DNA of 52,668 nucleotides from an uncultured Acetobacteraceae bacterium (GCA_903918195.1 CAIXDS010000083.1:1-52668), one strand, 5' to 3'; positions 35,181 to 44,457 are shown, counted from the stretch's first letter. Made by a program: numbers and translations. Notes: a model not told the origin generated them from the sequence alone.

Positions 35181-36923
35181 ATGAAGAAGACAGAGACGAA
35201 TAGCTCCCAGTCATTTTCCAAGGCCCTCACCGGGATTGATGGACTCGACGAAATCACGGGCGGCGGACTACCTGCCGGGCGGCCTACGCTCGTATGTGGC
35301 AGTGCGGGATGCGGCAAGACGATGCTCGCCGTCGAATTCCTCGTGAGGGGAGCGACGCAGTTTGCCGAACCGGGGGTATTCATGATGTTTGAGGAAAGCG
35401 CCATGGAGCTTACCGCAAACGTCCACTCGCTCGGCTTCGATCTGGAGAAGCTCGTGGCGCAGAAGAATATTGTGCTCGACCATGTCCACATCGAGCGCAG
35501 CGAAATCGAGGAAACCGGCGAATACGATCTCGAGGGGCTGTTTATCCGGCTCGGGCATGCCATCGACTCCATCGGTGCGAAGCGCGTGGTGCTGGACACG
35601 GTCGAGGCGCTCTTCGCCGGCTTACCCAATCACGCAGTTCTCCGCGCCGAGTTGCGGCGCCTGTTCCGTTGGCTGAAGGATCGCGGCATGACCGCAATCA
35701 TCACCGGCGAGAAGGGTGAAGGAAATGCGATCACGCGCTATGGCCTGGAGGAGTACGTGGCGGATTGTGTGATCGTCCTCGACCATCGTGTCCAGGAGCA
35801 GATTTGCACCCGTCGCCTCCGCGTGCTGAAATATCGCGGCACTGCCCATGGCATGAACGAATATCCCTTCCTCATCGGCGCGCACGGAATCTCAGTGCTG
35901 CCGATCACCTCGCTGCAACTTGATCACGAGGTTTCCACGCAGCGCGTCCCGACAGGGATCCGGCGCCTCGACGAAATGCTTGGTGGCAAGGGCGTTTTCC
36001 GAGGCAGCAGCGTGCTCGTGTCTGGTTCAGCCGGCACTGGCAAGAGCAGCGTTGCTGCAAAGCTGATCGAGACCGCGTGCCAACGCGGCGAGCGGGCATT
36101 GTTTTTTGCGTACGAGGAATCGACTGCGCAGATCGTTCGCAACATGCGCTCGGTTAACATCGATCTGGCGTCCTGGATAAAAAAAGGCCTGCTCGAAATT
36201 CACTCGTCCCGGCCAACGCTGCAAGGGCTCGAACAGCATCTGTTAATGATGCACGATCTGGTGCGCGCCTTCCGCCCGACCATGGTCGCCGTCGATCCGA
36301 TTAGCAACCTCACCATGGCATACGATGACGCCGAGGTGAAGCCGACGCTTATGCGGCTTATCGATTTCCTGAAGAAGGCCCAGATCACAGCCGTCTTCAC
36401 CAGTCTGACCACCGGAGGAGACGCGACATCAGCACCGGAGGATTCACAGCTCGGTGTGTCCTCATTGATGGATACGTGGCTGATGCTGCGCAACGTCGAG
36501 TTTACCGGCGAGCGAAACCGGACAATTTTCGTGCGCAAGTCGCGCGGCATGGCGCATTCCAATCAGATCCGCGAGTTCGTTCTGAGCGACAAGGGAATCG
36601 ATCTCGTGGACGTGTATCTCGGCGTCGATCGCGTACTAACCGGCAGCGCACGCGTCGCGCAGGAAGCACGCGAGCGCGCCGCTGCAACTCTGCGCGGCGA
36701 AGATCACCAGCGCAAGCTGCGGCAGCTCGCAGGCAAGCGAAAGGCGATCGAAGCGCAGATCGCCGCGCTGCAAGCGGAAGCCGAGGCGGATAGCGCGGAG
36801 GTTCACTTCGTCATTGCACAGGAGACATTGCAGAAATCAATCACGCACCAGAACACCGACGCGATGGCGCGACAACGTGGGGGCACGTCTGGCGCCAACG
36901 GTCAGACGAAAGCAATGCGATGA
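35181..36923 (+). CDS. kaiC: KaiC-family clock ATPase
   Basis: A 580-residue double-domain RecA-like ATPase. CI (about 15-250) has Walker [10 protein letters not shown] and the catalytic FEES pair; CII (about 255-500) has Walker [11 protein letters not shown] and FAYEES. The region equal to the cyanobacterial phosphorylation pair reads [12 protein letters not shown], with two adjacent serines instead of Ser-Thr. A 70-residue coiled-coil tail rich in Ala, Glu and Arg follows. The ATG at 35181 was preferred; an upstream in-frame frame is open. The stop overlaps the next start (ATGA). Without a KaiA gene, it may work as a timer rather than a self-sustained oscillator. Confidence 0.95.
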   Translation: MKKTETNSSQSFSKALTGIDGLDEITGGGLPAGRPTLVCGSAGCGKTMLAVEFLVRGATQFAEPGVFMMFEESAMELTANVHSLGFDLEKLVAQKNIVLDHVHIERSEIEETGEYDLEGLFIRLGHAIDSIGAKRVVLDTVEALFAGLPNHAVLRAELRRLFRWLKDRGMTAIITGEKGEGNAITRYGLEEYVADCVIVLDHRVQEQICTRRLRVLKYRGTAHGMNEYPFLIGAHGISVLPITSLQLDHEVSTQRVPTGIRRLDEMLGGKGVFRGSSVLVSGSAGTGKSSVAAKLIETACQRGERALFFAYEESTAQIVRNMRSVNIDLASWIKKGLLEIHSSRPTLQGLEQHLLMMHDLVRAFRPTMVAVDPISNLTMAYDDAEVKPTLMRLIDFLKKAQITAVFTSLTTGGDATSAPEDSQLGVSSLMDTWLMLRNVEFTGERNRTIFVRKSRGMAHSNQIREFVLSDKGIDLVDVYLGVDRVLTGSARVAQEARERAAATLRGEDHQRKLRQLAGKRKAIEAQIAALQAEAEADSAEVHFVIAQETLQKSITHQNTDAMARQRGGTSGANGQTKAMR

Positions 36924-37255
36924 GCGTCCCAGCGTTGTCAGCCGTCCATTGCGAAACCGAGGCTACCTGTACGTTCAAACTGCGCCTCTACGTTGCTGGT
37001 CAGACTGCAAAGTCGCTCGCGGCCTTCGCTAATCTCCAGCGCATTTGCGAAACGCATCTTCCGGGGCAGTATTGTATCGAGGTCATCGACCTGACGAAGA
37101 CGCCACACCTTGCCGCCGACGATCAGATTTTTGCCCTTCCCACACTCGTGCGGCGTCTTCCTGAGCCCATCAAGGCCCTCATCGGCGACCTTTCCGACGA
37201 AGGACGCGTGCTGGTCGGCCTCGACGTGCAGCCGGTCAGCCTTGGGCGTTCATGA
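36920..37255 (+). CDS. kaiB: KaiB protein, first copy
   Basis: A 111-residue thioredoxin-like Kai[21 protein letters not shown] is the first strand-helix and [20 protein letters not shown] with [13 protein letters not shown] the remainder, including the cis-Pro region. KaiB binds KaiC and changes fold to regulate its state. It begins in the kaiC stop and ends in the start of the second kaiB, so all are translationally coupled. It differs clearly from the second copy. Confidence 0.93.
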   Translation: MSVPALSAVHCETEATCTFKLRLYVAGQTAKSLAAFANLQRICETHLPGQYCIEVIDLTKTPHLAADDQIFALPTLVRRLPEPIKALIGDLSDEGRVLVGLDVQPVSLGRS

Positions 37256-37632
37256 ACATGAGCACCCGCCGTCCAACCGAGGCAAAGGCGATGGAAGCCG
37301 CAGCGGTGCTCCGCGCCGCTACATGCTATGTCCTGCGCCTCTACATCACCGGCCCGACACGGCATTCCACACGAGCGATCACAAACATCCGCAAGATTTG
37401 CGAGGAGCACCTCGAGGGTCGTTATGACCTAGAAGTAGTAGACATCACGCGACATCCAGCGCTGGCAGAGGGCGAGCAGATTATTGCCGCACCGACCCTC
37501 ATCAAGAAATTCCCTCTGCCTCTTCGCCGGTTCATTGGTGACATGTCGCAAACGGACCGTATTCTGAACGGGCTCGATATTTGGGCAGCCCGGGAGAATG
37601 CGTCGTCGGCAAGATCCGCTGACCCGGCATGA
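37252..37632 (+). CDS. kaiB: KaiB protein, second copy
   Basis: A 126-residue KaiB with a 22-residue N-terminal extension. The family core is [20 protein letters not shown], then [20 protein letters not shown] and [20 protein letters not shown], with the typical KFP motif and a C-terminal extension. This copy is closer to canonical KaiB than the first. Its stop overlaps the kinase start. Confidence 0.94.
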   Translation: MNMSTRRPTEAKAMEAAAVLRAATCYVLRLYITGPTRHSTRAITNIRKICEEHLEGRYDLEVVDITRHPALAEGEQIIAAPTLIKKFPLPLRRFIGDMSQTDRILNGLDIWAARENASSARSADPA

Positions 37633-38443
37633 GCACAAAATTGAATTCGCGATCCGCAATCCTCGACGAGAACGCTAATCTCCGCGGGCGATTGGAGGAG
37701 GCAGAGGATATGCTCCGCGCGATCCGGAGCGGCGAAGTGGATGCGTTGGTAGTCCAGGGTATCTCTGGGTTGCAGGTCTACATCCTCCAGGGTCTAGATG
37801 CCGAAACAAATCGCATTCGTGGCGAGATGCTGGCGCAGGTCAGCGATGCCGTCATCGCCGTCGATAACGATGAGCGTATTATCTATCTCAACACGGCCGC
37901 CGAACAGATGTACGGATTTCCTGCGTCCGGAGCTCTCGGGCGAGCGCTGTCGACAATGTATGAAACGCGATGGCTGCATCCGGAGGAGGCGGCGGCGGCG
38001 AAGGGCGCACTGCGCGAGCATGGCGCATGGCGCGGCGAATGCATTCACGTCAGGCAAGACGGTCGTGAGATGAACGTCGAGTCTAGCATCACGGTGCTAC
38101 TGGAAAAAAGCGGACAGTCGAGCGGAACACTCGCGGTCATTCGCGACGTGACAGAACGGAAGCAGCACGAGAACAGGGTGCTGGTTTCCGAAATCCGCTA
38201 TCGTCGTCTCTTTGAAGCCGCACACGACGGCGTTCTCATCATTGCCACCGACACTCGCAAGATCATCGATGCTAACCCGTTCATGACGCAAATGCTCGGT
38301 TATTCGCACGACCAGTTGGTTGGGAAGGAACTGTTTGAGATCGGTTTGCTCAAAGATGAGGCCGCGAGCCAGGAGATGTTCGGGAGACTGAAACGAGCGG
38401 AACAGGTCCGCTACGAAAACCTGCCGCTCGAGAGCCAGGAGGG

Positions 38444-39724
38444 CTCAGGACTCCCCTCATTTTTTTCCTCCCACATCTTGCGCCGATTCGAGCCGAGTCT
38501 CTACCAGATCCTGGAGTGTTTTGGGATGAATGGGCGGCATGGAAACGGCAACGGCGGGCCTGCGCGACGGCGGACGGCTGAAGGACATAGACGCGTTCAT
38601 TCACGGCCTCTACGGCCCGGACCTGCACACCAAGCGCGTGGAGTCACTGGCCGCGGCCACCCTTGGCGTCATGACCGGTGCGTCGCTGGCGGTGGCGATG
38701 ATCGGGCAGGCATTGGCGCAGGCACGCGGCCTCGTGACCAAGCATGCGATCAAGCAGGTCGACCGATTGCTCAGCAACAAGGGCATCGATGTCTGGGACA
38801 GCTTCGCCCGCTGGGTGCCGCATCTGATCGGCACGCGCGAGGAGATCGTCGTTGCCATGGACTGGACCGACTTCGACGGCGACGACCAGGCCACTCTTGC
38901 GCTCAATCTCGTGACCGACCATGGCCGGGCGATGCCATTGTTGTGGCTGTCCGTATGGAAGGACGAGTTGAAGGATCAGCGCAACGACTTCGAGGATGCG
39001 TGTCTGCGGCGATTGTCACAGTTCGTCCCGCCCGGCTGCCGTGTCACCATCCTGGCCGACCGCGGCTTCGGTGATCACAAGCTGTTCGCCTATCTGACTG
39101 AGCTTGGCTTCGCCTATGTCATTCGCTTCCGTGGCAACATCCACGTCACCGATGCCTCCGGCGAGACGCGGACCGCCGCCGAATGGGTCGGCAAATCGGG
39201 TCGGGCGCGCAAGCTCCGGGGCGCCCGCGTCACCGCGTCGCATGCCTATCAGGTGGGTGCCGTCGTCTGTGTGCATGCCCGTGACATGAAGGAGCCGTGG
39301 TGCCTCGCGACCAGCGACGCCGCGGCACCTGTCGGGACGGTGATCAAGCGATATTCGCGGCGCTGGACCATCGAGCCCAGCTTCCGAGACACCAAGGATC
39401 TGCGCTTCGGCATGGGGATGTCCGAGATCCGCATCGCCGACCCGGAGCGACGGGACCGGCTGCTGCTCATCAGTGCCTTCGCCATGGTGCTGCTCACCAT
39501 GCTCGGAGCGGCCGGGGAGAGCCTGGGCATGGACCGACAGCTCAAGTCCAACACGTCGAAAACACGCACGCATTCGCTGTTCCGCCAGGGATGCATGCTC
39601 TACGAGTTGATCCCGAACATGCCCGAGCATCGGCTCCTGCCGCTGATGCAGAGGTTCGCGGAAATGCTGGCGCAAAGCGGCCTGCTTTGCTGGTTAATGC
39701 CGAAAGCGAAATGAGGGGATGGGT
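38444..39724 (+). mobile_element. IS4-family element, 1281 bp
   Basis: The element lies between perfect 12-bp duplications GAGCCAGGAGGG (38432-38443 and 39725-39736), a length usual for IS4. Its ends are imperfect inverted repeats: the left has CCCCTCATTTTT and the right, read inwards, has ATCCCCTCATTTCG. It holds one intact transposase. Since the duplication is perfect, the insertion is probably recent. Confidence 0.92.
38530..39714 (+). CDS. IS4-family transposase
   Basis: A 394-residue DDE transposase. VAMDWTDFDGDDQATLALNL holds the first Asp, VTILADRGFGDHKLFAYLTE the second (the DRG motif is typical of IS4), and YSRRWTIEPSFRDTKDLRFG holds the Y(2)R(3)E(6)K-type motif with the catalytic Glu. 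The C-terminal tail is basic. The frame is complete, so the copy may be active. It is read in the same direction as the kinase it interrupts. Confidence 0.94.
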   Translation: MGGMETATAGLRDGGRLKDIDAFIHGLYGPDLHTKRVESLAAATLGVMTGASLAVAMIGQALAQARGLVTKHAIKQVDRLLSNKGIDVWDSFARWVPHLIGTREEIVVAMDWTDFDGDDQATLALNLVTDHGRAMPLLWLSVWKDELKDQRNDFEDACLRRLSQFVPPGCRVTILADRGFGDHKLFAYLTELGFAYVIRFRGNIHVTDASGETRTAAEWVGKSGRARKLRGARVTASHAYQVGAVVCVHARDMKEPWCLATSDAAAPVGTVIKRYSRRWTIEPSFRDTKDLRFGMGMSEIRIADPERRDRLLLISAFAMVLLTMLGAAGESLGMDRQLKSNTSKTRTHSLFRQGCMLYELIPNMPEHRLLPLMQRFAEMLAQSGLLCWLMPKAK

Positions 39725-40454
39725 GAGCCAGGAGGGACGCCACCAGGAGGTTGAAGTGGTCGCCAACCTCTATGATGAAAACGGCCGCCCGGTAATCCAG
39801 TGCAACATCCGCGACATCACCGAACGCAGGCGATCCGAAGAGCACGTAACCCTGCTCATGGCCGAGGTCAACCATCGCGCGAAGAACCTGCTTGCCGTGG
39901 TGCAAGCCGTGGCCTGTCAAACTGCGAAGCATGGCGATCCAGCAACCTTCGCCTCACGCCTATCCGATCGCATAGAAGGGCTTGCGGCAGGCCAGGACCT
40001 CTTGGTCAGGACCCAATGGCAGGGCGTCGAGGTGGCCGAGCTCATTGAGGCTCAGCTTGCCCACTTTAAAGAACTGATCGGCACGCGCATACTGCTCTCC
40101 GGCCCGCCCGCGCGCCTAACCGCGGAAGCTGCCCAGGGTATTGGTATGGCGCTGCACGAACTGGCCACCAACGCCGTGAAATACGGCGCGCTGTCAAATG
40201 ACAGCGGGCGGGTGCAAATCGTCTGGCAACTGCATACGAATGCACGACCGGAATTTTCGATGTCCTGGCTTGAGGATGGCGGCCCGATTGTTGAGGCGCC
40301 GGCGCGGAAGGGCTTTGGCCAGACCGTGATTGGACGCATGGCCGAGGCGGCGGTCCAGGGCGTTGCCAAGATCATCTACGCAAGGAACGGGCTCTCGTGG
40401 CACCTGAGCGCGCCATTGGAAAACGCCCTTGCGGCAGCCCGGATCGGGGCATAG

Positions 40455-40856
40455 ATGAACGTCTCTCCGCTGACCGCTGATGGCGGACACAGAATATCGG
40501 TCCTCATTGTTGAGGACGAGCCTATGCTTGCTTTCGTTCTTGAAGAAGTTCTGATAGATGCGGGCTTTAATGTCGTTGGCATCGCGGGAAGACTTGAGAT
40601 CGCGCTCGTGTTGATTGAGAGTTGCAGCTTTGACATTGCCATCCTGGACGCCAATCTGGCGGGGATCAGCGGCGGCCCCGCGGCGTTAGCGCTGACGGCG
40701 CGTGGAATACCCTTCATTGTCGTGTCAGGTTACCTGCCTGAGCAACAGAGAAGCGCGTTTTTCGGAGCGCTCCACATTCAAAAGCCGTTTCGGCCTGATC
40801 AACTTGTTCGCGCCTTACGAGGCACCCTGGCAGGCAGGGACGCAATTGAGGTTTAG
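40455..40856 (+). CDS. Single-domain response regulator
   Basis: A 133-residue CheY-like receiver: acidic pocket VEDEP (about 19-23), phosphorylated Asp in AILDANLAG (about 61), Ser in IVVSGY and Lys in IQKPF. There is no output domain. It begins right after the kinase stop (TAG then ATG), so it was the kinase partner and the last gene of the kai operon. The organisation kaiC, kaiB, kaiB, kinase, receiver suggests that clock state was passed to this receiver, which may in turn act on another protein. Confidence 0.92.
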   Translation: MNVSPLTADGGHRISVLIVEDEPMLAFVLEEVLIDAGFNVVGIAGRLEIALVLIESCSFDIAILDANLAGISGGPAALALTARGIPFIVVSGYLPEQQRSAFFGALHIQKPFRPDQLVRALRGTLAGRDAIEV

Positions 40857-41762
40857 ACCAGAGGTGCGCTCCGCCAGCAGCCGGGCACCGTCAAGCGCGG
40901 TCCCGTCGGCCGCCAGCAGCCGGACCCGCACCGGACCGTCCAACAACTGGGCCTGCAGCTGCGAGCGCAACCTCTGCTCCGCATCGAGCAATCCGCCGAT
41001 GAGGGCGGCCGGAACCGGCTCGGGGAGCCGGCAGCGCGCGGCCGCCGCCCGGGTCGTTGTCACGAGGGCGCGCACCGCCTGAGCCAGCAGGTCGCGGGCA
41101 ACCGCATCTCCCGCCGCCGCCACGCACACGACGTCGCCAGCAAAGCGCGCGGCCTACCGGGCCGGGTTCGCATCGCCTCCGATCAAAGCCGGCAGGTCGG
41201 CGATGGCACCGAAGCGCGCCAAAGCCGCTGCGTACAGTGAGGTCGGTGGGCCGCGCCCGTCTTCGGCCCGCAGAACCGAACGCAGGCCCGCGAGGCCGAT
41301 CCAGGCGCCACTGCCGTCATCGCCCAGCCACGGCCCGCACCCGTCAACCCGCGTGAAAGTGCCGTCGCCCCCGACGCCGATCGCAACGGTGCCGGTACCG
41401 ACGGCGATCACCACGCCCGGCTCTCCCGCGAGTGCGCCGGCATGCGCTGTCACCGCGTCGCTCGTCACGGCCACCCGCATCGCCGGCAGCGCGACCAGCA
41501 GACGCTCCGCCAGTTCCTGCGCGGCTGCCGGCGCGCTCAGCGCCCCCGCGGCGCCGATCCCAACCGTGGCGGCGCAGGCCAGCCCCGCCTGTTGCAGCAG
41601 CTTCCGGGCGACCGCCAGGATAGCGTGTTCCGCCGTCACGGCGCCGTTCCATGCGGCAAGCCCGGCCGCCCCCGGTCCCTCCGCATCAAACCGCCCCGCC
41701 TCGGTCCAGAGCGCGGCACGGCATCCGGTCTTGCCGAGATCAACCGCCAGAACGCCGGTCAT
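40815..41762 (-). pseudogene. BadF/BcrA-type kinase with a premature stop
   Basis: An ASKHA-fold kinase of the BadF/BadG/N-acetylglucosamine kinase type: VLAVDLGKTGCRAALW (phosphate 1), VAVTSDAVTAHAGAL, VIAVGTGTVAIGVG and GCGPWLGDDGSGAWIG (phosphate 2/adenosine). A TAG at 41154-41156 interrupts the frame after GGDANPAR, and AARFAGDVVCVAAAGDAVA follows in the same frame, so one nonsense change has cut a protein of about 300 residues to 202. Its ATG overlaps the stop of the ScpA-like gene. The end runs into the receiver gene on the other strand, so the 3' end may be truncated. The substrate is unknown. Confidence 0.8.
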
Positions 41763-42631
41763 GCTCCGGAACCTTCCAACCGCTTGTCGGGCGCTGATCG
41801 CAGCCGGATGCTGGCCCAGGGCTGCGTCTGGTCGAGCGTGACCGCTCCCCCGCGCGCCAGTTCCAGCCCGGCGACGAGGGTGCTGGCGACGGCGGCGCGG
41901 CACCGCAGATCGCGGGCGGGCACGCCGGCGGCGATCGCCGGCAGGAAGCGCGCGAATTCGTCGCCCTTGGCACAGTCGTTCAGCAGGTGGCGGATGCGCG
42001 CGATCGCATCAGTGACCCGCCAGATTTCGGGCCACCGGGGCCGATGGAACTCCACCCACGAAGGCAGGCGCAACGCCGCCAGGCAGGCGCGCAACAGCTC
42101 CGTCAGGTCGCCTTCCCGTCCGGCCGGCGCACTCTTCGCGGCCCCATGCGGGAACACGTCCCGCCCGAGTTGGTGCCGCCGCTCGAGCCAGTCGGCGGCC
42201 GCCAGCATGCGGGCACGTTCAAGAAGAAGCTGCCGCAGCGTCTCGGCGGCGTGGTGCGCGGCGCGGGCTTCGGGCGCGGTCGCCGGCAACAGCAGCCGCG
42301 AGCGCAGCCAGGTGAGCGTCGCCGCCATCACCAGCCACTCGCCCCAGCAGCCGAGCGACATCGCCGATGCCGCCGGCGACGGCGCCTTCCCGCGGGCGAG
42401 TGCCGCCTCCAGCGCCGCGGCGAAGGCCCCGATCAGCTCGGCGACCGGCAGGCGGGCGAGATCGATCCGCTCGTCCCGCGCCATCTCCAGCAGCCAGTCG
42501 AGCGGCCATTCGAAGCCCTTGGCCCGCAGCACCGGCGCATCGGTCGCGGAGTCGCGCCGCGGAGAGTCCTCCCAGCCGGGTGCCTCGGGGCAAGACGCCG
42601 GCTCGCTTTTCGCCGGGGCGGCGCTGTCCAT
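41759..42631 (-). CDS. scpA: ScpA-like kleisin (outside transposon)
   Basis: A 290-residue ScpA-like protein. ScpA is the kleisin of bacterial SMC condensin, bridging the two SMC heads and recruiting ScpB. The N-terminal family motif is altered here: FEWPLDWLLEMARDERIDLA for the usual FEGPLDLLLxL. LVMAATLTWLRSRLLLPATA follows, and the C-terminal winged-helix end is RCRAAVASTLVAGLELARGG. An Ala-rich insert lies between. Both ends overlap neighbours by about four bases (ATGA), so it is coupled to the YubB-like gene and to the BadF kinase gene. It is much diverged from housekeeping ScpA and from the copy at 44.5 kb, and seems to be a specialised accessory version. Confidence 0.8.
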   Translation of the reverse strand: MDSAAPAKSEPASCPEAPGWEDSPRRDSATDAPVLRAKGFEWPLDWLLEMARDERIDLARLPVAELIGAFAAALEAALARGKAPSPAASAMSLGCWGEWLVMAATLTWLRSRLLLPATAPEARAAHHAAETLRQLLLERARMLAAADWLERRHQLGRDVFPHGAAKSAPAGREGDLTELLRACLAALRLPSWVEFHRPRWPEIWRVTDAIARIRHLLNDCAKGDEFARFLPAIAAGVPARDLRCRAAVASTLVAGLELARGGAVTLDQTQPWASIRLRSAPDKRLEGSGA

Positions 42632-43488
42632 CACCTGTCTTCGACGCCGGCGGCGTCGTAGCTCGGGCGGATGTCGAAGCGCAGCGCCGGCCAAGCCGCG
42701 CGCAGACGCAGCAAGGCAAGCCACGGCGTCCAGTCCGCCGACCAGAAATCCACCCGGAAGACCGCCTCTCCCGCCGCCGCGTGGCGCGGATCGGAGGCGG
42801 CGTCGGGATCCTCGGCAACGTGGCGCAGCGCCTCGGTGGTGCCCCAGTGCTGCCAGAGCCACGCAAGCGCCTCCGGGTGATCGGGGCCAAGACGCAGAAT
42901 AGCGTCGGGCACCGGCAACAGCGCGTGCAGGTCGAACGGACAGGCGCGGCTGCGCCCGACGCGCGCGCAGGCTGCCGCCTGGCGGGCGGCGACCGCCTCG
43001 CGCAACTGGCCGGCCAGCACCCGCGCGCCGGCGAGGCTCAGGGTCCGCAGCTGCGGTGCCGGCGGGACCGCCAGCAGCAGGAACCAATCCTCGGCCAGCG
43101 CATCAACATCGAGCCGCCAGGGGATGATCCCGGCGCCGGCGGCCGCCGCGCGGAAGGAAGCGACCTTTCCTTCAGGTCCGCTGATCGTCAGGCGATGCTG
43201 CAGCCAGTCGGGGTGCGGCAGGCGCAACGGTGCGGCACTGGCACCGCCATCATGCCGGTGCTCCGACGGCGCCGAATGGCGCGGCACTTCCTCCCGGTCG
43301 GTGAAAATCGCCGCGGCGCCGGCAGCAACGGCATCCGGCACCGCCGCATCAGGCGGCGCACCGATCTCCGCTTCGCCGGCCGGCGCAGGAATCACCGCGC
43401 CGGACGCCACGGCACCTTGACGCTGTCCCAGCCAGGCTGACAGCGCCTCCGCCGCTTCGCTCGCCTGATCCGCGGCCGAGCGCGCCAT
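42631..43488 (-). CDS. YubB/Api92-like protein, first copy
   Basis: A 285-residue protein with a 90-residue Ala-rich N-terminus. The remainder resembles the ferredoxin-like YubB/Api92 (DUF1281) fold: HPDWLQHRLTISGPEGKVAS starts it, AWLWQHWGTTEALRHV is the W-x3-WGT motif, and FWSADWTPWLALLRLRAAWP the last strand-helix, where the family has the TAWSPP stretch. It is homologous to the protein at 49.5 kb. The ATG is 4 bases after the recombinase-like stop; its stop overlaps the ScpA-like start. The assignment comes from motif shape only. Its role is unknown. Confidence 0.6.
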   Translation of the reverse strand: MARSAADQASEAAEALSAWLGQRQGAVASGAVIPAPAGEAEIGAPPDAAVPDAVAAGAAAIFTDREEVPRHSAPSEHRHDGGASAAPLRLPHPDWLQHRLTISGPEGKVASFRAAAAGAGIIPWRLDVDALAEDWFLLLAVPPAPQLRTLSLAGARVLAGQLREAVAARQAAACARVGRSRACPFDLHALLPVPDAILRLGPDHPEALAWLWQHWGTTEALRHVAEDPDAASDPRHAAAGEAVFRVDFWSADWTPWLALLRLRAAWPALRFDIRPSYDAAGVEDR

Positions 43489-43492
43489 CTGC

Positions 43493-44299
43493 TCAGGCCG
43501 CCTTCGCGGCAGGCCGACGCGCCCGGCCGGACCGCTTGTCGCGACGGCGCAGGATGCGGCGGATGGCGTCGGCGCCAAGCCTTCGGTGTTCGATATTGCC
43601 CCAGCGATCGACCTTGCGGAACACCGGTCCGAAGCTGCATTCCGAGGCCCGCATCCAGTCCTGCAGCGCCCGCACCGGGCAGGAAGCCGGCGCCCGGGCG
43701 ATGGTGATTATCGCTGGCGCGGCGTCCGGCGCGCGCCGGATCAGCAGGTCACAGCCATCCGCGGTGAGCCGCAGATGCTCGGCGTCGATGGCGACCAGGG
43801 CGGGTCGCCCGAGGCCGGTCGCGGCGGCGAGCAGCAGCAGGGCGCGGTCGCGCAAGCCGGCGAGGTTGCCGGGGCAGGCGCCGGCCATCCGGGCGAGACG
43901 CGAGCCGGAGGGCGGCGGCGGACGCTGCGGACCCGGCGCGGCCTGGCGCTTGACGGCGCGCAAGGCGCGACGTGCCGCCGGATCGGCATCGGGCGGCGAC
44001 AGAAAACGAGCCCGATGGGCATGGGCGATGGCGGCGACCCTGCGGTCGAGCGCGCCGCGGCTGAGCGTCGGGGCAAGCGCCGCCAGGTAGGCGGCGAGTG
44101 TGGCGGAAGTGGCCGGCAGGCTCGAATGCCCTTCGCTGCGGCACCACTCGGAGAAATGGCGCCAGTCGGCGGCGTAGGCCCGGGCGCTCGCCGGCGCGAG
44201 CTTCCGGTCCACGGGGCGCGTCGTTCCGGCGATGCCGGGCGCCGCCGCCGTGGCACTTACCGCGTCCCCGCCGCCCCCCCTGCCCGCTCCGCTGTCCAT
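43493..44299 (-). CDS. Tyrosine recombinase-like protein lacking catalytic residues
   Basis: A 268-residue protein homologous to the first three quarters of the recombinase at 50.3 kb: core-binding domain LAPASARAYAADWRHFSEWC then LRDRALLLLAAATGLGRPAL. In the box I position, where the recombinase has GALRRSEL, this has TGLGRPAL, so the catalytic Arg appears replaced by Gly. The protein ends RRILRRRDKRSGRARRPAAK, just before the place of the HxxR and the nucleophile Tyr. It may bind DNA but cannot cut it by this chemistry. GGAGAGGCG precedes the ATG. The left end of the transposon is only 26 bases upstream of the start, so its promoter is displaced. Confidence 0.8.
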   Translation of the reverse strand: MDSGAGRGGGGDAVSATAAAPGIAGTTRPVDRKLAPASARAYAADWRHFSEWCRSEGHSSLPATSATLAAYLAALAPTLSRGALDRRVAAIAHAHRARFLSPPDADPAARRALRAVKRQAAPGPQRPPPPSGSRLARMAGACPGNLAGLRDRALLLLAAATGLGRPALVAIDAEHLRLTADGCDLLIRRAPDAAPAIITIARAPASCPVRALQDWMRASECSFGPVFRKVDRWGNIEHRRLGADAIRRILRRRDKRSGRARRPAAKAA

Positions 44300-44325
44300 C
44301 CGATCGCCTCTCCACTTGCCCTGAA

Positions 44326-44457
44326 TGTCGCTTTGCTTTGAGCATTGCACTCGGATATGTTGAATATCAATTAGTTAGCTTTTGAGCATTGCACTCGGGT
44401 TTTGCTCTTACGACTGCACTGTGCGGCAAATTCACCCTTTGCGACTGCACTGTGTGG
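44326..44457 (+). repeat. Left transposon end with four TniA-type repeats
   Basis: Four repeats share TGCACT: two nearly equal copies of TTTGAGCATTGCACTCGG (TGCACT at 44346 and 44390) and two of CGACTGCACTGTG (44415 and 44446). Their spacings (20, 64, 89 and 120 from the end) are typical of an asymmetric multi-site transposon end. They overlap the probable promoter of scpA, which may be regulated by TniA binding. Confidence 0.75.

Larger units (their letters stand above)
37629..40454 (+). pseudogene. PAS sensor histidine kinase (HWE type), split by IS4-like element
   Basis: When the insertion and one target copy are removed the gene reads as 510 residues without a frame break. A coiled-coil start is followed by PAS1 (about 60-185, with IIYLNTAAEQMYGFP), PAS2 (about 185-320, MTQMLGYSHDQLVGKELFE, ending IRDITERR), then the kinase: EVNHRAKNLLAVVQAVA with the phosphorylated His, the N-box MALHELATNAVKYGAL and SWLEDGGP, which has the W-x-E of HWE kinases. 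The insertion sits at 38444-39724, in PAS2 after ENLPLESQEG. The upstream half could still make a PAS-only protein; the downstream half has no proper start. The gene is coupled to kaiB and to the receiver gene, so it was the kinase of this clock module. Confidence 0.9.

Noticed and set aside
28558..40856. BLUF-folE and the kai operon as one regulatory unit
   Set aside because: They are on different strands, 6 kb apart, with unrelated and broken genes in between; only the theme is shared.
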